Source: Hysterium pulicare CBS 123377 | Lineage: Eukaryota > Ascomycota > Dothideomycetes > Hysteriales > Hysteriaceae | Assembly: GCA_000467715.1 (NCBI GenBank) | Contig: AJFK01000044.1 | Span: 1 to 61,350 of the forward strand | Direction: 5' to 3' | Length of the DNA stretch: 61,350 bases | Shown: positions 44,283 through 54,824 of the stretch, in pieces | Position numbering within the stretch: position 1 is the first letter of the stretch | Layout: each line of letters begins with the position of its first letter | The notes under the pieces: model-generated | What the model was told of the DNA's origin: nothing | Databases searched by the model: none | Seen by the model: only the letters and a program-made list of their open reading frames with translations | Program-made: the position numbers and the translations under genes

Positions 44283-46243
44283 GGTGTGGATATTAGAGAG
44301 ATCAACCTAGAGCAATAGAAGAGGATGAGATTAACGTCGATGGAAGATCAATCCTAGTTGTCTCCTTCGTACGCTGACTTCGGGGTGTGTGCGTTGTTCT
44401 ACGTAGTCTAAGCTAGCCCCGCACTACTCCGAAATGATTTCGCACATCTCTTCTCTCTCAAGACTCTGAATAAATTCTAACAGCCTTTCTGAAGCATTCC
44501 AAAATATTATTTGTTATCCTTTTTATGTTTTATCTAATGAGATTACAGCGACGTGCAACGCCAAAAACTCTTGTCCTCATGGTATGCGTCTTAAGGGTTC
44601 AGGGATCGGAGGCGACCACGACGTCGTAGGGTGGTTGAGTGAGACAATTGAGATTTGTAAAGTTGAGCTAAGCTTTAGAATACAGGAGATTCAGAACGTC
44701 ACCTCGAACTCCAGCAACTGCGTAGGCTCTACTCCTGATCATCTTACGTTCATGGTGTGGCTGTCGACTGCCTTGTGCCTCCTGAAATATCGCCGCATCA
44801 AGTTATCTCCTCTGAGATTATAAACGTGAGTGACGGGTTTCCAACCACTTTCTGGCCCGCGTTGCATGGACTTGAAGGTTCGGAGCGTCGGGGATGGAAT
44901 AGAATTTTCGCCCACAATGGGTAGAATGATTCGCGGGAGTCTGGTGCTGTGCGACAATCTCGTGAATACTCTTCTCACTGTCCGCGTACAGATATGGGGC
45001 TTTTGAGGCTGACTCCAGTGGAGCAGCTGCCCCTTAGCGATAGGGTTCTGTTGTTGAGCGGGCAGAAAAGTGAAGCATAAATCTGAAGAGTTGGACGCCT
45101 ATGCTGGTCTATGCTGGCTCAAATATCGACCGTGGCGTTGGTGCCGTGTCAGATGTGTGAATTTAAAGTTCTTGGATCTCGGAGATAAATTGCTGACATG
45201 ACGATGCCCTTTCCCCAGATTCGGTAAAGGCCAAGCTTTATAGTCGTTGATCGGACTGCGAGTACTGCGAGTTCATCTTCCGTGGGCAATTGGACACCGT
45301 GGAAACTTATTGTTTGAATATTATGCGGTACAGCGCTCTCTCGGTCTCATCAAACATTTAGATAATGTTCAGGATGAGGGTGAGGGTTACGTTAATACAA
45401 TGATCGAACACGTGAACATCCTTTGGGTCCGAAATACAAAACAACCACCCAATCATCTCGTTCGACGTAATAGGTTTCCGCCTCCCGAACCCGACTTATC
45501 TCCTCCGAATCACACATCTAGCAAACCATCAGCTTGAGCATAATCAAACATCTTACGAGGCTCAGCATTACTATTTCCAGCGAAGTTACCCATCCACCAT
45601 CCTTCTTCTGGCCTGGTGATTTTTGCATGGGGCCAAACTTATTCTCCACAACACATTCACCAGTCTCGACATTCCACTCTCAAGCTTCCACCTAAGCACT
45701 GCCAAGCAATAGAGATGCAGTCTCATGCCCTATCATTACTGGAAACGTACCTCAGCCCCCATGCCACCAACGCTCGAGCGAGGCTTGGCTCCGCTCCGTC
45801 CGCCTTGGCATAATCATTTCCGAGCCACCACGGCAGCGCATTTACCTTTCCCGCCGAAATGAAGGTGAAAATGCTTACGTTTTACTCCCCTAATTGAAGA
45901 AAAGGGTCGAACTTGAAGGGTCTTTTGGCTGCTATGATGGTTTTAGCGTTATACTCAGCCGCACGCATGTCGGTGTTATTTTGATACTGAAGTTCTAGAT
46001 GGCACGTTGGTGCCGTGGTCCTCCAATCAGGGAAAAGATGTTTACCCAAAAGGTAGCCACCTACTGGTATATATTGCTCTTCTCTCAAGATGTTCTCATT
46101 CTATGACACATGGTCGATTTCGTCTTGGATACACTCCCTCGTCTTTTCTTCATAGCGTTGGTAGTGCATGCTCTTTTTCGTTCTGTTAAGCGTCTTTGCA
46201 TTCATCTTTTCAATCGTTCATCACTCGAATCGAAAGATCGAAT
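44283..46243. other. 2.0 kb divergent promoter region
   Basis: Between the DUF4470 gene (minus) and the LtrA-like gene (plus). No supported ORF. A TATA-like gtatatattg lies at about 46066, some 175 bp before the LtrA-like start, followed by a pyrimidine-rich leader. Confidence 0.45.
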
Positions 46244-48085
46244 ATGGCTCACCATGGGCCTCTTACCTTCTTCGCCAGCCCTCTCGCGGGCGGCCACGGA
46301 AATGCAGTCCCCCATGGCCACGGATACAGCAATGCAAGCAACAGTTCTGAGGAAGCAAAACCTTTCACGCCACAGCCCGATGAACCCCTAGCAAAGAAAC
46401 ATACCGACACAGAAGCCGTCCCCTTCGAGCGCGATGGGGGACTTCACGACACACCTCAATTCCACCGACACGTCGAAGCCACGACCGCAGAGCTTTTCTA
46501 CGATCTCTTCTTCGTGGCCAACTTGACGACTTTCACCAGTTTACTTGAGATCAATGACCGCAAGAGTCTCTCGGCGTATATTGGCTTCTTCTCCGTTCTC
46601 TGGTTGACCTGGTATCAAGTCTCTCTTTACGATGTCCGCTTCAGCACCGACTCGATCTTCGAGCGCTGTGCCAAGACCGTTCATTTCGGTACCATGGTGG
46701 GTTTCGCGGTAATGGGACCGCAGTGGAAACCTGGAAGCGAAACTGCAGACTACTCGATCTACAAAGCCATGTCTTTGATTTTGATGGCATCTCGATTGAC
46801 CTTGGTCCTGCAATACGGTGTTACGCTCTGGTTTACTAGGAAGTATAGGAGAACTCGCCTACCCCTGATACTAGTCATGGGAAGCTACACTATCGCCGCA
46901 GTTCTCTATGGCGCGCTCGTGGGAGCCTTCCCAAGTGGCAACGACACCGTGAAATCGAACGTCTACATCGCCTGGTACATCATCGCCATATCCGAAACGC
47001 TCCTTACGACCGCCGTATCGTGCATCTGGCGCGTGATTTCCTTCAAAGGGACACACATGGTCCAGCGGATGTCCCTACTTTCTCTTATCATCCTCGGTGA
47101 AGGCATCATCGTCGTCTGCAAATCAATTTCGAAGATTGTAAAGAACAACTACCTCTTCACGGCTAGCGTAGCCGGACAAATCATCTCTTCAGTCCTAATC
47201 ATCTATTTCCTATACATGCTTTACTTTGACAAGCTCACAGAAGAGCATTTCGGGTCCATCAAGCAGCAGATCTGGTCGTTCCTGCATTTTCCGCTGCATT
47301 TATGCTTGGTGCTCGTTCTGCAAGGCGTCAGCCAGTTCGTCGTCTGGCGTCAAGCCGTCGAAGGCGTCCGTACCGTTGGCAGTCTTCTCACCATCGATTT
47401 CCAAGGCAACTACTCCAGCGCTACAGAATTCGTCGATGCCGTCAATGCAACGGCTTATGGATACGTCTTCAACTATGTTCCCAAGGGCGTTGACGTCTCC
47501 GACGCGATAAACGAGGTCAATACTGCGCTGCAAGAGGTGGCTCTGAACTACGACAATTCGGCCACAAACGATACAGCGGCTGAGGCGGTATACAATGGTC
47601 TTTATAATATCATTTTTGCGTTGTCAAACTCGGTACTCGAGAGTTTGAGTATCGATGCGCCGGGGAAGAAGAAAGGGAAGGCGGATTCGGTTAAGAAAAT
47701 CGATCCTGATCAGCAGTTCGAAAGCTTGTATGCAGTTTTTGAGTTGGTATACGAGTATTTTTTCGTTACGGTATGTTACCCTCCTACCACTTATCAGATT
47801 GGATGGCTGCTCATCAACGACTAGGCTGGCCTCAGCGTCATCGTTATTACGACTCTCTCCGTCCTCTCCCTGACCGAGCACTCTCACCGTCCATCCGAAT
47901 ATATCCGCGCTGCTTTCAACTTTGCCTGTGGTGCTGCGCTTTGCTTATTAAGTCTAATGAAGTTCAACGTCGAGAACCAAGCCAACTACTCGCAGAGTCC
48001 ATGGGTGTTGCCGACGCTTTGCTTGACACTCTTCGCTTGTGTGGTTGCAAATCATTGGAGGTTTGGAAAGGGAAAGAGGCATTGA
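46244..48085 (+). CDS. LtrA-family multi-pass membrane protein
   Basis: Integral membrane protein of the low-temperature-requirement A family, widespread in bacteria and fungi with unknown transport or sensing role. Exons 46244-47770 and 47825-48085 (intron 54 nt) give 595 residues. The hallmark VEATTAELFYDLFFVANLTT lies just before the first membrane span; about nine or ten hydrophobic segments follow, with LLSLIILGEGIIVVCKS as the second family motif. A long soluble loop (about residues 395-490, with N-glycosylation sites) interrupts the spans near the C-terminus. The short second exon encodes the last two or three spans and a basic tail, so splicing is needed for a complete protein. The start was chosen at the ATG giving a His-rich cytosolic N-terminus (MAHHGPLTFF); the frame is open a little further upstream. 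Confidence 0.85.
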
Positions 48086-48783
48086 GACGTCATGCGGAAA
48101 TTGGAAGAGTGCTAGCGGCACAAGTGCGATGTGTAAACAGTTGGACGAGATTGAGATGGCGGTTGAGATGGAGACCGAGATTAGGATGGAGATTGGAAAA
48201 CTAGGCAGTCAGGTGAAAAAAGTGGTCCGTCTAGAGGGTACCATGTTCAGGGAGACTATAATCTGGATTAACGTCAGACTTCTTACAAGATTTACAATTC
48301 TCACTTACTCAAGTTTTAAAATTATATACTATTGAAGCGCGTTTTCAAACTCTCCCTGTGTTCTTGCTGCTTTAGATCCTTTAAGAATTACGATCTCATT
48401 GAAAGGCTGACTGTGAGTTGAGATTTAGCATTCGGCTAGTCTGGGTCACCAGCTCAGGTAAGATTTAAGCTGTGTTGTATTGGCCCATTAGCGGGTGTCG
48501 CTCCCAGCTGAGATCGAGTGGAGGTTGCCGTGCGGGACTGGAGCTCCTATGTTGTAAGTGAGTCAACGCCGACGCAGATTAGTGGAAGATGGATTTGCTT
48601 GTATTCGTACTGGACTTGTGAGGAGACTTTCATAATTGCTCAATTGGGGATGAGATACACGCAGTGTAATGGATAGTGTTTGATCGAACTCGCGCCAGGT
48701 TATGATGGTTTGTCTATCCTCGCCCTCTGTGTCCAGATATTTAATAAGGGTATATGTTTAACTGATTTTTGGCCAAGCCTGGG
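48086..48783. other. Intergenic between convergent genes
   Basis: 3' flanks of the LtrA-like gene and CAX4. No additional feature recognised. Confidence 0.5.
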
Positions 48784-49597
48784 TTACCTCTGCTTCTTGC
48801 CAGATGCACCCCTCCTCTGCAACCTCCGTTGCTCCCATCTCGTCCAGCCGCCATCTGCTAAATCCTCTTCGATAACAAGGTCCCTTACACGTAGTTGCCT
48901 CACCCAATAGTTGTCCAAAGCCCAATCTATCCATCCAGCCCTTCGCAAAAACGTTGTGAATAGAAACCAAAATACAGCAAACATCGCTCCCGCAGCGCAT
49001 CCAACCATGACTTGTTTCGGAGTATGGTAGTTCAGGTATAGCCGGCTCCAAGCAACAACCCCAGCAGATAATAGAGCGGCGATAGAAAGCAATAGACGCT
49101 GAAAGAATGTAAAGGGCGTGTGCGTCTCGGTGGGGTGAGGGACGTGTCGGAAGAGGAGGAAGAGGGTTAGGTTAAGGGAGAAGAATGTAACGAATTGGGC
49201 ATGGGAGGAGGGCATGCCGTAGCCTTTGCCATGCATTTCTGTTCGCAATCCCAATGTTAGCCCAATGCATGATATGACGGATATTATAAAGTCTTGGAGG
49301 ATCCATACCACGCGGTCTCTCCTCCTTGATGTAACGTTTGAGAAGCCAATTGACAGCTTCACACCCCATCTGCCCCGCGAACATGAGTAGAATCTCAATC
49401 TCGCGATTCGACCATATCAATGTCGCGTAGACTATGCATAGTCCTTGTGGGACTAGTGCTAGCCAGGCACATAGGTATGAGATGGGGTCGGCAGGATTCT
49501 ATATCTAGGTCAGATATCGGTTTGAAGGTTCAAGAACGATGCTTACATAATGAACGTGTGTCAACGACAGCGAGGCAAGCGTCGGCGGGTCTTCCAT
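48784..49597 (-). CDS. CAX4: Dolichyl-diphosphatase (PAP2 family)
   Basis: ER membrane phosphatase that dephosphorylates dolichyl diphosphate on the lumenal side so that the lipid carrier can be reused in N-glycosylation. Exons 49597-49547, 49498-49309 and 49238-48784 (introns 48 and 70 nt) give 231 residues, the usual size. The PAP2 signature is complete: KRYIKEERPR, GYGMPSSHAQF and SRLYLNYHTPKQV. The first two motifs are split by the second intron and rejoin in frame. Four to five hydrophobic spans are visible. The first 17 codons form a separate exon (MEDPPTLASLSLTHVHY) as in other filamentous fungi. It shares a 386-bp divergent promoter with the RBR ligase. Confidence 0.92.
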
Positions 49598-49983
49598 AAT
49601 CTTGAAAGGGTGCCGCTGACTATGAAGGTGTTCGAACTTTGAAGCAGAATTGTGAATGAGATTACTCCAAGAACTTGGCGTTGTTTGGCGGGGCGGAGCG
49701 GAAGTGGCGTCCGACTTCCACGCTAAAATCTATCCCTGCAAAAATTTGCCGGAATACAAAGCAGAGTCTCCTTGTACATTCACAATGCCATTCACCTGTG
49801 GCTGAACAGTGAATCACAACGCTTGACTCATTACTAAGCGTACAATACAGAGCTACCATTGACCTGTCTGCTGTCTCATCTTGCTAACGTCCAGCATATT
49901 CCCTTATTATATTCTGTCCGCGCTACCTCTGCGAGAGTACGCTATCATTTTCCTTACCTTATCCTCTCACGCCTCTCTTCCAA
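49598..49983. promoter_or_regulatory. Shared divergent promoter, CAX4 and RBR ligase
   Basis: 386 bp between two start codons on opposite strands, so both promoters must lie here. A pyrimidine-rich stretch precedes the 49984 start. No specific operator was recognised. Confidence 0.5.
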
Positions 49984-51903
49984 ATGGCACAAGCAGCCCC
50001 GGAAGACGAACGCGAAGAAGAACTGTCATCTATCAAAGCCATATATCCTGATGAACTTACTGTAGATTCCGAAAAGCCTTATTACGCATCGATAGACCTC
50101 CTCGTTGCTCCTATCACTCCCCTATCCGTCGTCTTTACGCCACCTCTGGACGACGCACCTCCGAAACCTCTATACAGCCATGTCACTGGCACTACTGCTA
50201 CCTCCCTGAAGCATGATATCCATGCTCTCTCGTATCTCCCACCGCTCCATCTTGACATAACGCTTCCCGAAGGTTATCCAACCGAGAACCCACCGCGCTT
50301 GGAACTGAGCATAACACCCGCATGGCTACCACAACGCATACTACAACGACTTCAGAATGAAGGTCTATCATTATGGGAAGAATATGGGCATGAGCAGGTT
50401 CTGTTCTCATATATCAGCTACCTGCAAGAGGCGTCGGAACGCGGCTTTGACCTCATTGAAACTCATGACGGGACGCTGGAGGTGCCACAAGACATGAAGA
50501 TTGCTCTTCTAGACTTTGATATTCAGACCAAGCGGGAAAAATTTGAGCAGGAGACATTTGACTGTGGCATCTGCTTGGAGCCGAAGAAAGGATCGGTCTG
50601 TTACCGAATGCAGCGATGCGGGCATGTATTCTGTACACCATGCTTGCAGGATTTCTACAATAACTGTATCACGGAAGGCGACGTTAACGGTGTCAAATGC
50701 CTATCACCAGACTGCGGCAAAGACGTGAAGAATGTCCGGCGGAAGAAGAAGTCGGAGCGACTGTTGACTCCCGACGAATTGCTGCAGATACCCTTGGAGC
50801 GATCGATGGTCCAACGATTTGTTGAAATGAAACGCAAAAAGAAGTTGGAGTCCGACAAATCAACAATCTACTGTCCTCGCAAATGGTGCCAGGGTGCTGC
50901 CCGCTCAAAGAAGTATCCCAAAATCGAAGACATCACTCAAATCGTGGAGTCGGATTCGGAGTCCGAAAACGAATCGGCTGCTCCTGAAAAAGAGTCCAAG
51001 CCAGCCGGATCGAAGGACTCCGATCGCCTGGCCATCTGCGAAGACTGCAACTACGCTTTCTGCCGTGTGTGTCTCGCGGGCTGGCACGGTGAAATCGTGC
51101 GCTGCTGGCCCCGCGACGTCTCGGAGCTCACACAAGAAGAACAGTCTTCTCTCAACTACATTCTTGCGCACACATCTCCCTGTCCCACTTGTTCGGTCCC
51201 TTGCCAGAAGTCCCATGGATGTAATCACATGTCTTGCTTTCAGTGCAAAACCCACTTCTGTTACCTCTGCTCGAGCTGGCTGGACCCAGGCAATCCCTAC
51301 GAGCACTTCAACAATTCGAATGAGGGATGTTACATGCGACTTTGGGAGCTGGAAAATGGCGATGATGGAAGTGGTGCCGTCCAATTCAACGGAGTTCGGG
51401 GCGCAGAAGCGGCTGCACAACGTGCAGAGCAGGCAGCGAGGGAATTACAGATACAGGAAATTGAGGCTGCAGATCGGGAAGCCCAAGCTCGACTTCTAGA
51501 GGCTATAGATCGGGAAGCCCAGGCTCGAGCTCAAGAGATTCCGCAGAATGATGTTGAAGTCGTCGTCGTGGCCTTGGCTGAATTAGACGGGAACGGGCCA
51601 CCACCGCCGGCACCTGAACCTCCTGCGCCTGCGCTGCCACCTGCGCGTCGAGAACGGAACATCGCGCCAGCAGCTCCGCAAGCACTGCGTGCACCACGCG
51701 AAAATGTTCGCCGCAATTTTCGAGAGTTGGGTCCTGAGCGAGCTGCTCACGGTGGTGGTGGACGCGCTGCTAGAGTAGCACCGAACCAGATGGGTCTGCA
51801 GCGCTTCTTGCAAATGGTCCGGGATGACGTAGAGGATGAGTGGGATTCTGATGAGTTGGATAATGATGATGAAGACTTTCGGATTCCGGAGCGGGTCAAT
51901 TGA
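49984..51903 (+). CDS. RWD-RBR E3 ubiquitin ligase (RNF14/Itt1-like)
   Basis: Cytosolic RING-between-RING ubiquitin ligase, single exon, 639 residues. Residues about 8-155 form an RWD domain (IKAIYPDEL; ITLPEGYPTENPP). RING1 starts at Cys194 (CGICLEPKKGSVCYRM, with CGHVFCTPC), the IBR lies at about 280-375 (IYCPRKWCQ; CEDCNYAFCRVC) and RING2 begins at Cys400 (CPTCSVPCQKSHGCNHMSC). Cys413 in HGCNHM is in the position of the catalytic Cys that accepts ubiquitin from the E2. An acidic Ser-rich insert (320-345) interrupts the IBR. The C-terminus has a charged helical stretch, a Pro/Ala-rich linker and an acidic tail. The order RWD-RBR is that of RNF14 and yeast Itt1, linked to translation quality control and termination; that link is by homology only. 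Confidence 0.93.
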   Translation: MAQAAPEDEREEELSSIKAIYPDELTVDSEKPYYASIDLLVAPITPLSVVFTPPLDDAPPKPLYSHVTGTTATSLKHDIHALSYLPPLHLDITLPEGYPTENPPRLELSITPAWLPQRILQRLQNEGLSLWEEYGHEQVLFSYISYLQEASERGFDLIETHDGTLEVPQDMKIALLDFDIQTKREKFEQETFDCGICLEPKKGSVCYRMQRCGHVFCTPCLQDFYNNCITEGDVNGVKCLSPDCGKDVKNVRRKKKSERLLTPDELLQIPLERSMVQRFVEMKRKKKLESDKSTIYCPRKWCQGAARSKKYPKIEDITQIVESDSESENESAAPEKESKPAGSKDSDRLAICEDCNYAFCRVCLAGWHGEIVRCWPRDVSELTQEEQSSLNYILAHTSPCPTCSVPCQKSHGCNHMSCFQCKTHFCYLCSSWLDPGNPYEHFNNSNEGCYMRLWELENGDDGSGAVQFNGVRGAEAAAQRAEQAARELQIQEIEAADREAQARLLEAIDREAQARAQEIPQNDVEVVVVALAELDGNGPPPPAPEPPAPALPPARRERNIAPAAPQALRAPRENVRRNFRELGPERAAHGGGGRAARVAPNQMGLQRFLQMVRDDVEDEWDSDELDNDDEDFRIPERVN

Positions 51904-52301
51904 AAAGTTCTCGGCGACGTGGGACTTTTTGCATCCATCAGCTGTCAGGTAGTCGACTAGAACATCATCATAGGCATTTATTGAGCGTTGCCTTTGGTTT
52001 GAGCGAACAATTGCATGTATTGTGCATATCACGAGATATATGAAGTCGGTTATGCTCTCGACTAGGAGGTCTGATGGCCTTAGCTTGGTAGCTATTCAGA
52101 TTTCGATCAATGTCCAGATGGTGAGAATAATGGTTACCTCGCAGCGGTAGTGACATTCTTCATGTTCTTTAAAGCAATGCTAATACAGATATAGAAGATT
52201 TATACGGAAAATACAGCTGGATGATACTGAACCCAAGAATAAGACTTCCCCGGCACCGTCCCACTCAAAATAAATCAAACCTTTCCAAATTCCTCAGCCC
52301 C
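51904..52301. other. Intergenic between convergent genes
   Basis: 3' flanks of the RBR ligase and of the 52302-52817 gene; nothing else is recognised. Confidence 0.5.
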
Positions 52302-52817
52302 CTAACCACAACCTCCAGATTCCGAACCCTCCAATTCACCTTCCGGCGGCGAACTAGCATTTTCTTCCGTCCCAAAGTCCGTTCCATCAGTGGAAAGCTC
52401 AACCTCCTCCCCAACCTCAATCGACCAATAGCCCGAATCGTTCTTTTCCTCCATCTGCCAAATCCTCCACGCCTCTTCTCCTTCCTCCCCAACCCTCCTG
52501 GCTTCCTCCTCATTTTCTCTCAATCTCTTTTTCAATGCCTCCGTCTCCCTCCTATACATGTCGCTTAGGCTGTCCTCACACCCGTAATCCATATCCATTA
52601 ATTCCTTCGACTCGTCTAGAGTGGGCTGGGGCTGCTTCTTGTGTACTCTAGCCAGCATGCGGAGGATTAGGCCTTCGGCGGCGAGTTTCAATGTGGACGG
52701 AGGCTTCTTAAGATGCGAGCATCGTGGCTTCTTAAGGCGGCGTTGTTGAGGTGGGGTCTCTGGGAGGTAGGGCTTTGGAAGGTAGGAGAGGAAATTGGGG
52801 TTTAGTGTAGAGTCCAT
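52302..52817 (-). CDS. Hypothetical acidic coiled-coil protein
   Basis: Single-exon ORF of 171 residues, family not recognised. The N-terminal 50 residues are Pro- and Lys-rich (LPKPYLPETPPQQRRLKKPR). The middle (about 80-120) is a charged helix (YRRETEALKKRLRENEEEAR), probably coiled coil. The tail is very acidic with Ser and Gly. Composition differs from random frames and the ORF occupies its interval cleanly, so it is probably real; function unknown. Confidence 0.55.
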   Translation of the reverse strand: MDSTLNPNFLSYLPKPYLPETPPQQRRLKKPRCSHLKKPPSTLKLAAEGLILRMLARVHKKQPQPTLDESKELMDMDYGCEDSLSDMYRRETEALKKRLRENEEEARRVGEEGEEAWRIWQMEEKNDSGYWSIEVGEEVELSTDGTDFGTEENASSPPEGELEGSESGGCG

Positions 52818-53884
52818 TTCTGAAGATGAGGAAAGAGGATGACCGTAGATGGGTTGAAGTTACGATAAGGCTTTTTAGAAGGCGTGCAGAGGTCAGTTGA
52901 ACTCTGGACAGCGGGTAAACAGTGTGAGAGATTGTTTAGAGATGTGGATATGAAAGCAACAGCAAGAGCGGGGATTCTGCTTCATATACTATCAAGGAGA
53001 CTCTTGGGTGCCTAAAAGATAGGAACTGAGTTCCACGGTTCAATCGAACTTTGAGCATGATAATTTTACAGTACGTGATGGAACCAGAATTGGATTTAAC
53101 TAGTTAGGTCACAGTAGCCCTTACACCTCAACAAGTTACAACAACAAATGTGAATTTGCATTTTACCTCGTCATACAGCCACTATTTGATTGACGATATT
53201 ATAGGTTAGAATGATGCGGCACATATCAACGACAAGTCTATCTTCATATTCGAAGCCTTGCGACTCCTGAGACTGCTTTCGGCGCATCTTGATATTTTCT
53301 TTCTTAATTTTTCCCGTGGATTTAGTGAAGTCGATAGGCATTGACTAGCGTGATATGAGGAACGGTCCGAACGGGAGCTAGATATGTGAGTCAGAAGTGT
53401 AGTGTGTTCCAAGGTTCCGTCGAACTTACTTTTGTTCGCCAAGAAAGATTCCAGAAAACAGCTACTGCGGAAAAGCCGTGGAACTTGGGGCGCTAGTAAG
53501 ATCAGCGAGGTACTCATTCTTGGAGTGGGAGCAATTAGGAGAGCAGCATATCGTGCCCCCTTTCTTAGCGAATGAAAAAGTATGCGTTTCTAAGGGTCGC
53601 AATATCATCATCGCTTCTTAGCGTGGTATTTGAAATACTCATCATCGATTGGAGGCAACCGCCCAAGCCATTAGACTTTTCTGAGATGTAATTCGCGGAA
53701 GAATGCAAATAATCGTACAAAGTCATTGATCTCCATATCCGCCCGCTCTTCAAGGGCTCGCTGCCGACCAACATACACCGCTTCCACGACAGATCCCGGA
53801 TAGTCCTGGGCATCTCTGCCCAAGATTTAGCCAAGGACTCCCGTGCCGGCAACCGACTTCGATTTACTACCCCTCGTAGGGCGA
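52818..53884. other. 1.1 kb without a supported gene
   Basis: Upstream region of the 52302-52817 gene and possible decayed 5' part of the next ORF. Frames on both strands are interrupted. Confidence 0.4.
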
Positions 53885-54319
53885 ATGAGCCAAGTCAATG
53901 CTGGGAGAAAGCGGCCGAAGTACTATCGCCGAGATATCGGTCCACTCGAGTTTCTAACTTCACTGCGCGAGTACCTCCCACCGATTATCGAAAACATGCA
54001 GATCGACTACGTTACTCTGAGCCGGACATGCGATAAGCTGTTCGATATTCTGCGTGGGGTGTGGGAGTCAATGGGATGCCCCATAAGTGATACAAGCAAC
54101 AAATCTAGCGGCTTGATGAATCTTGAGATATTTCAACCTGCGAGGGGATTTAAGGACTTAGAGGAAAAGAAGGAATTACCAGATGAGTTGAAACAAAAGC
54201 CATATGAACAGTTGATGTGTGTGGCTGAAGTGTTGGAGGCATATGTTGGTAAAGGGGCAAAGGGCGTTCCGGGGGAAAATATGTGGAATTCTGCTGATGA
54301 ATCAGATGATCCAGATTGA
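53885..54319 (+). CDS. Hypothetical ORF, possible C-terminal remnant
   Basis: 144 residues from the first in-frame ATG; the frame is also coding-like upstream (VPATDFDLLPLVGR), back to an atttag acceptor-like site at about 53830. That suggests a missing upstream exon. The segment PLEFLTSLREYLPPIIENMQ followed by IDYVTLSRTCDKLFDILRG faintly recalls the C-terminal part of large fungal proteins with a DUF6604-type N-terminus; I cannot confirm this. No intact upstream coding region was found, so this may be a truncated or decaying gene. Confidence 0.4.
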   Translation: MSQVNAGRKRPKYYRRDIGPLEFLTSLREYLPPIIENMQIDYVTLSRTCDKLFDILRGVWESMGCPISDTSNKSSGLMNLEIFQPARGFKDLEEKKELPDELKQKPYEQLMCVAEVLEAYVGKGAKGVPGENMWNSADESDDPD

Positions 54320-54824
54320 GAATGGAGCATTTCGAGAATTTCTAGAGTAATGTATTTTCGAATACTTCTCGCAGTATATAGAGTAAAAAGCCTTTTTTCC
54401 CAATTCTTATCGAAATTGATTGCACACCTGAGTGATGGGCACATGCTTGACGCAAGCTTGATAAACCTAGCGCTTGGTTTTACCTAAGCCGTCTGTGGAT
54501 CTCTGCCCACCGCCCAGAACCATCGTCCCCACCCACCTCGCTACTCCCTCCATACATACGGATAGGGGTGATTATGAACGAGGTTGATGACTTCATCTAG
54601 GGCGTGTTAAATCCACCATCTGCTCGTCTCTTCTATTGCTGCAAGAGGTAGTGGGACATCAATGCGAGAAGCGTAGCCGAAACGCGGAAAGCTCTTAAGG
54701 AAACATATAATGAGGTTTGGTTCTTCATACATGCATAGAAAGTAGAATATTAGAGAAACGAAATGCTAAAATTGATATGCAACGCTAAACCCCCGAAAGT
54801 AGAGTGAGTGCGGTATGCATGCAA
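54320..54824. other. Intergenic between convergent genes
   Basis: 3' flanks of the 53885 ORF and of the NACHT-ankyrin gene. Nothing else is recognised. Confidence 0.5.

Noticed and set aside
50905-51420. 171-codon frame antisense to the RBR ligase
   Set aside because: Mirror of the Cys-rich coding strand; no independent evidence.
53565-53852. 95-codon minus-strand frame upstream of the 53885 ORF
   Set aside because: No recognisable motif and no partner exons; it may be residual sequence of a decayed gene, but I cannot support a call.
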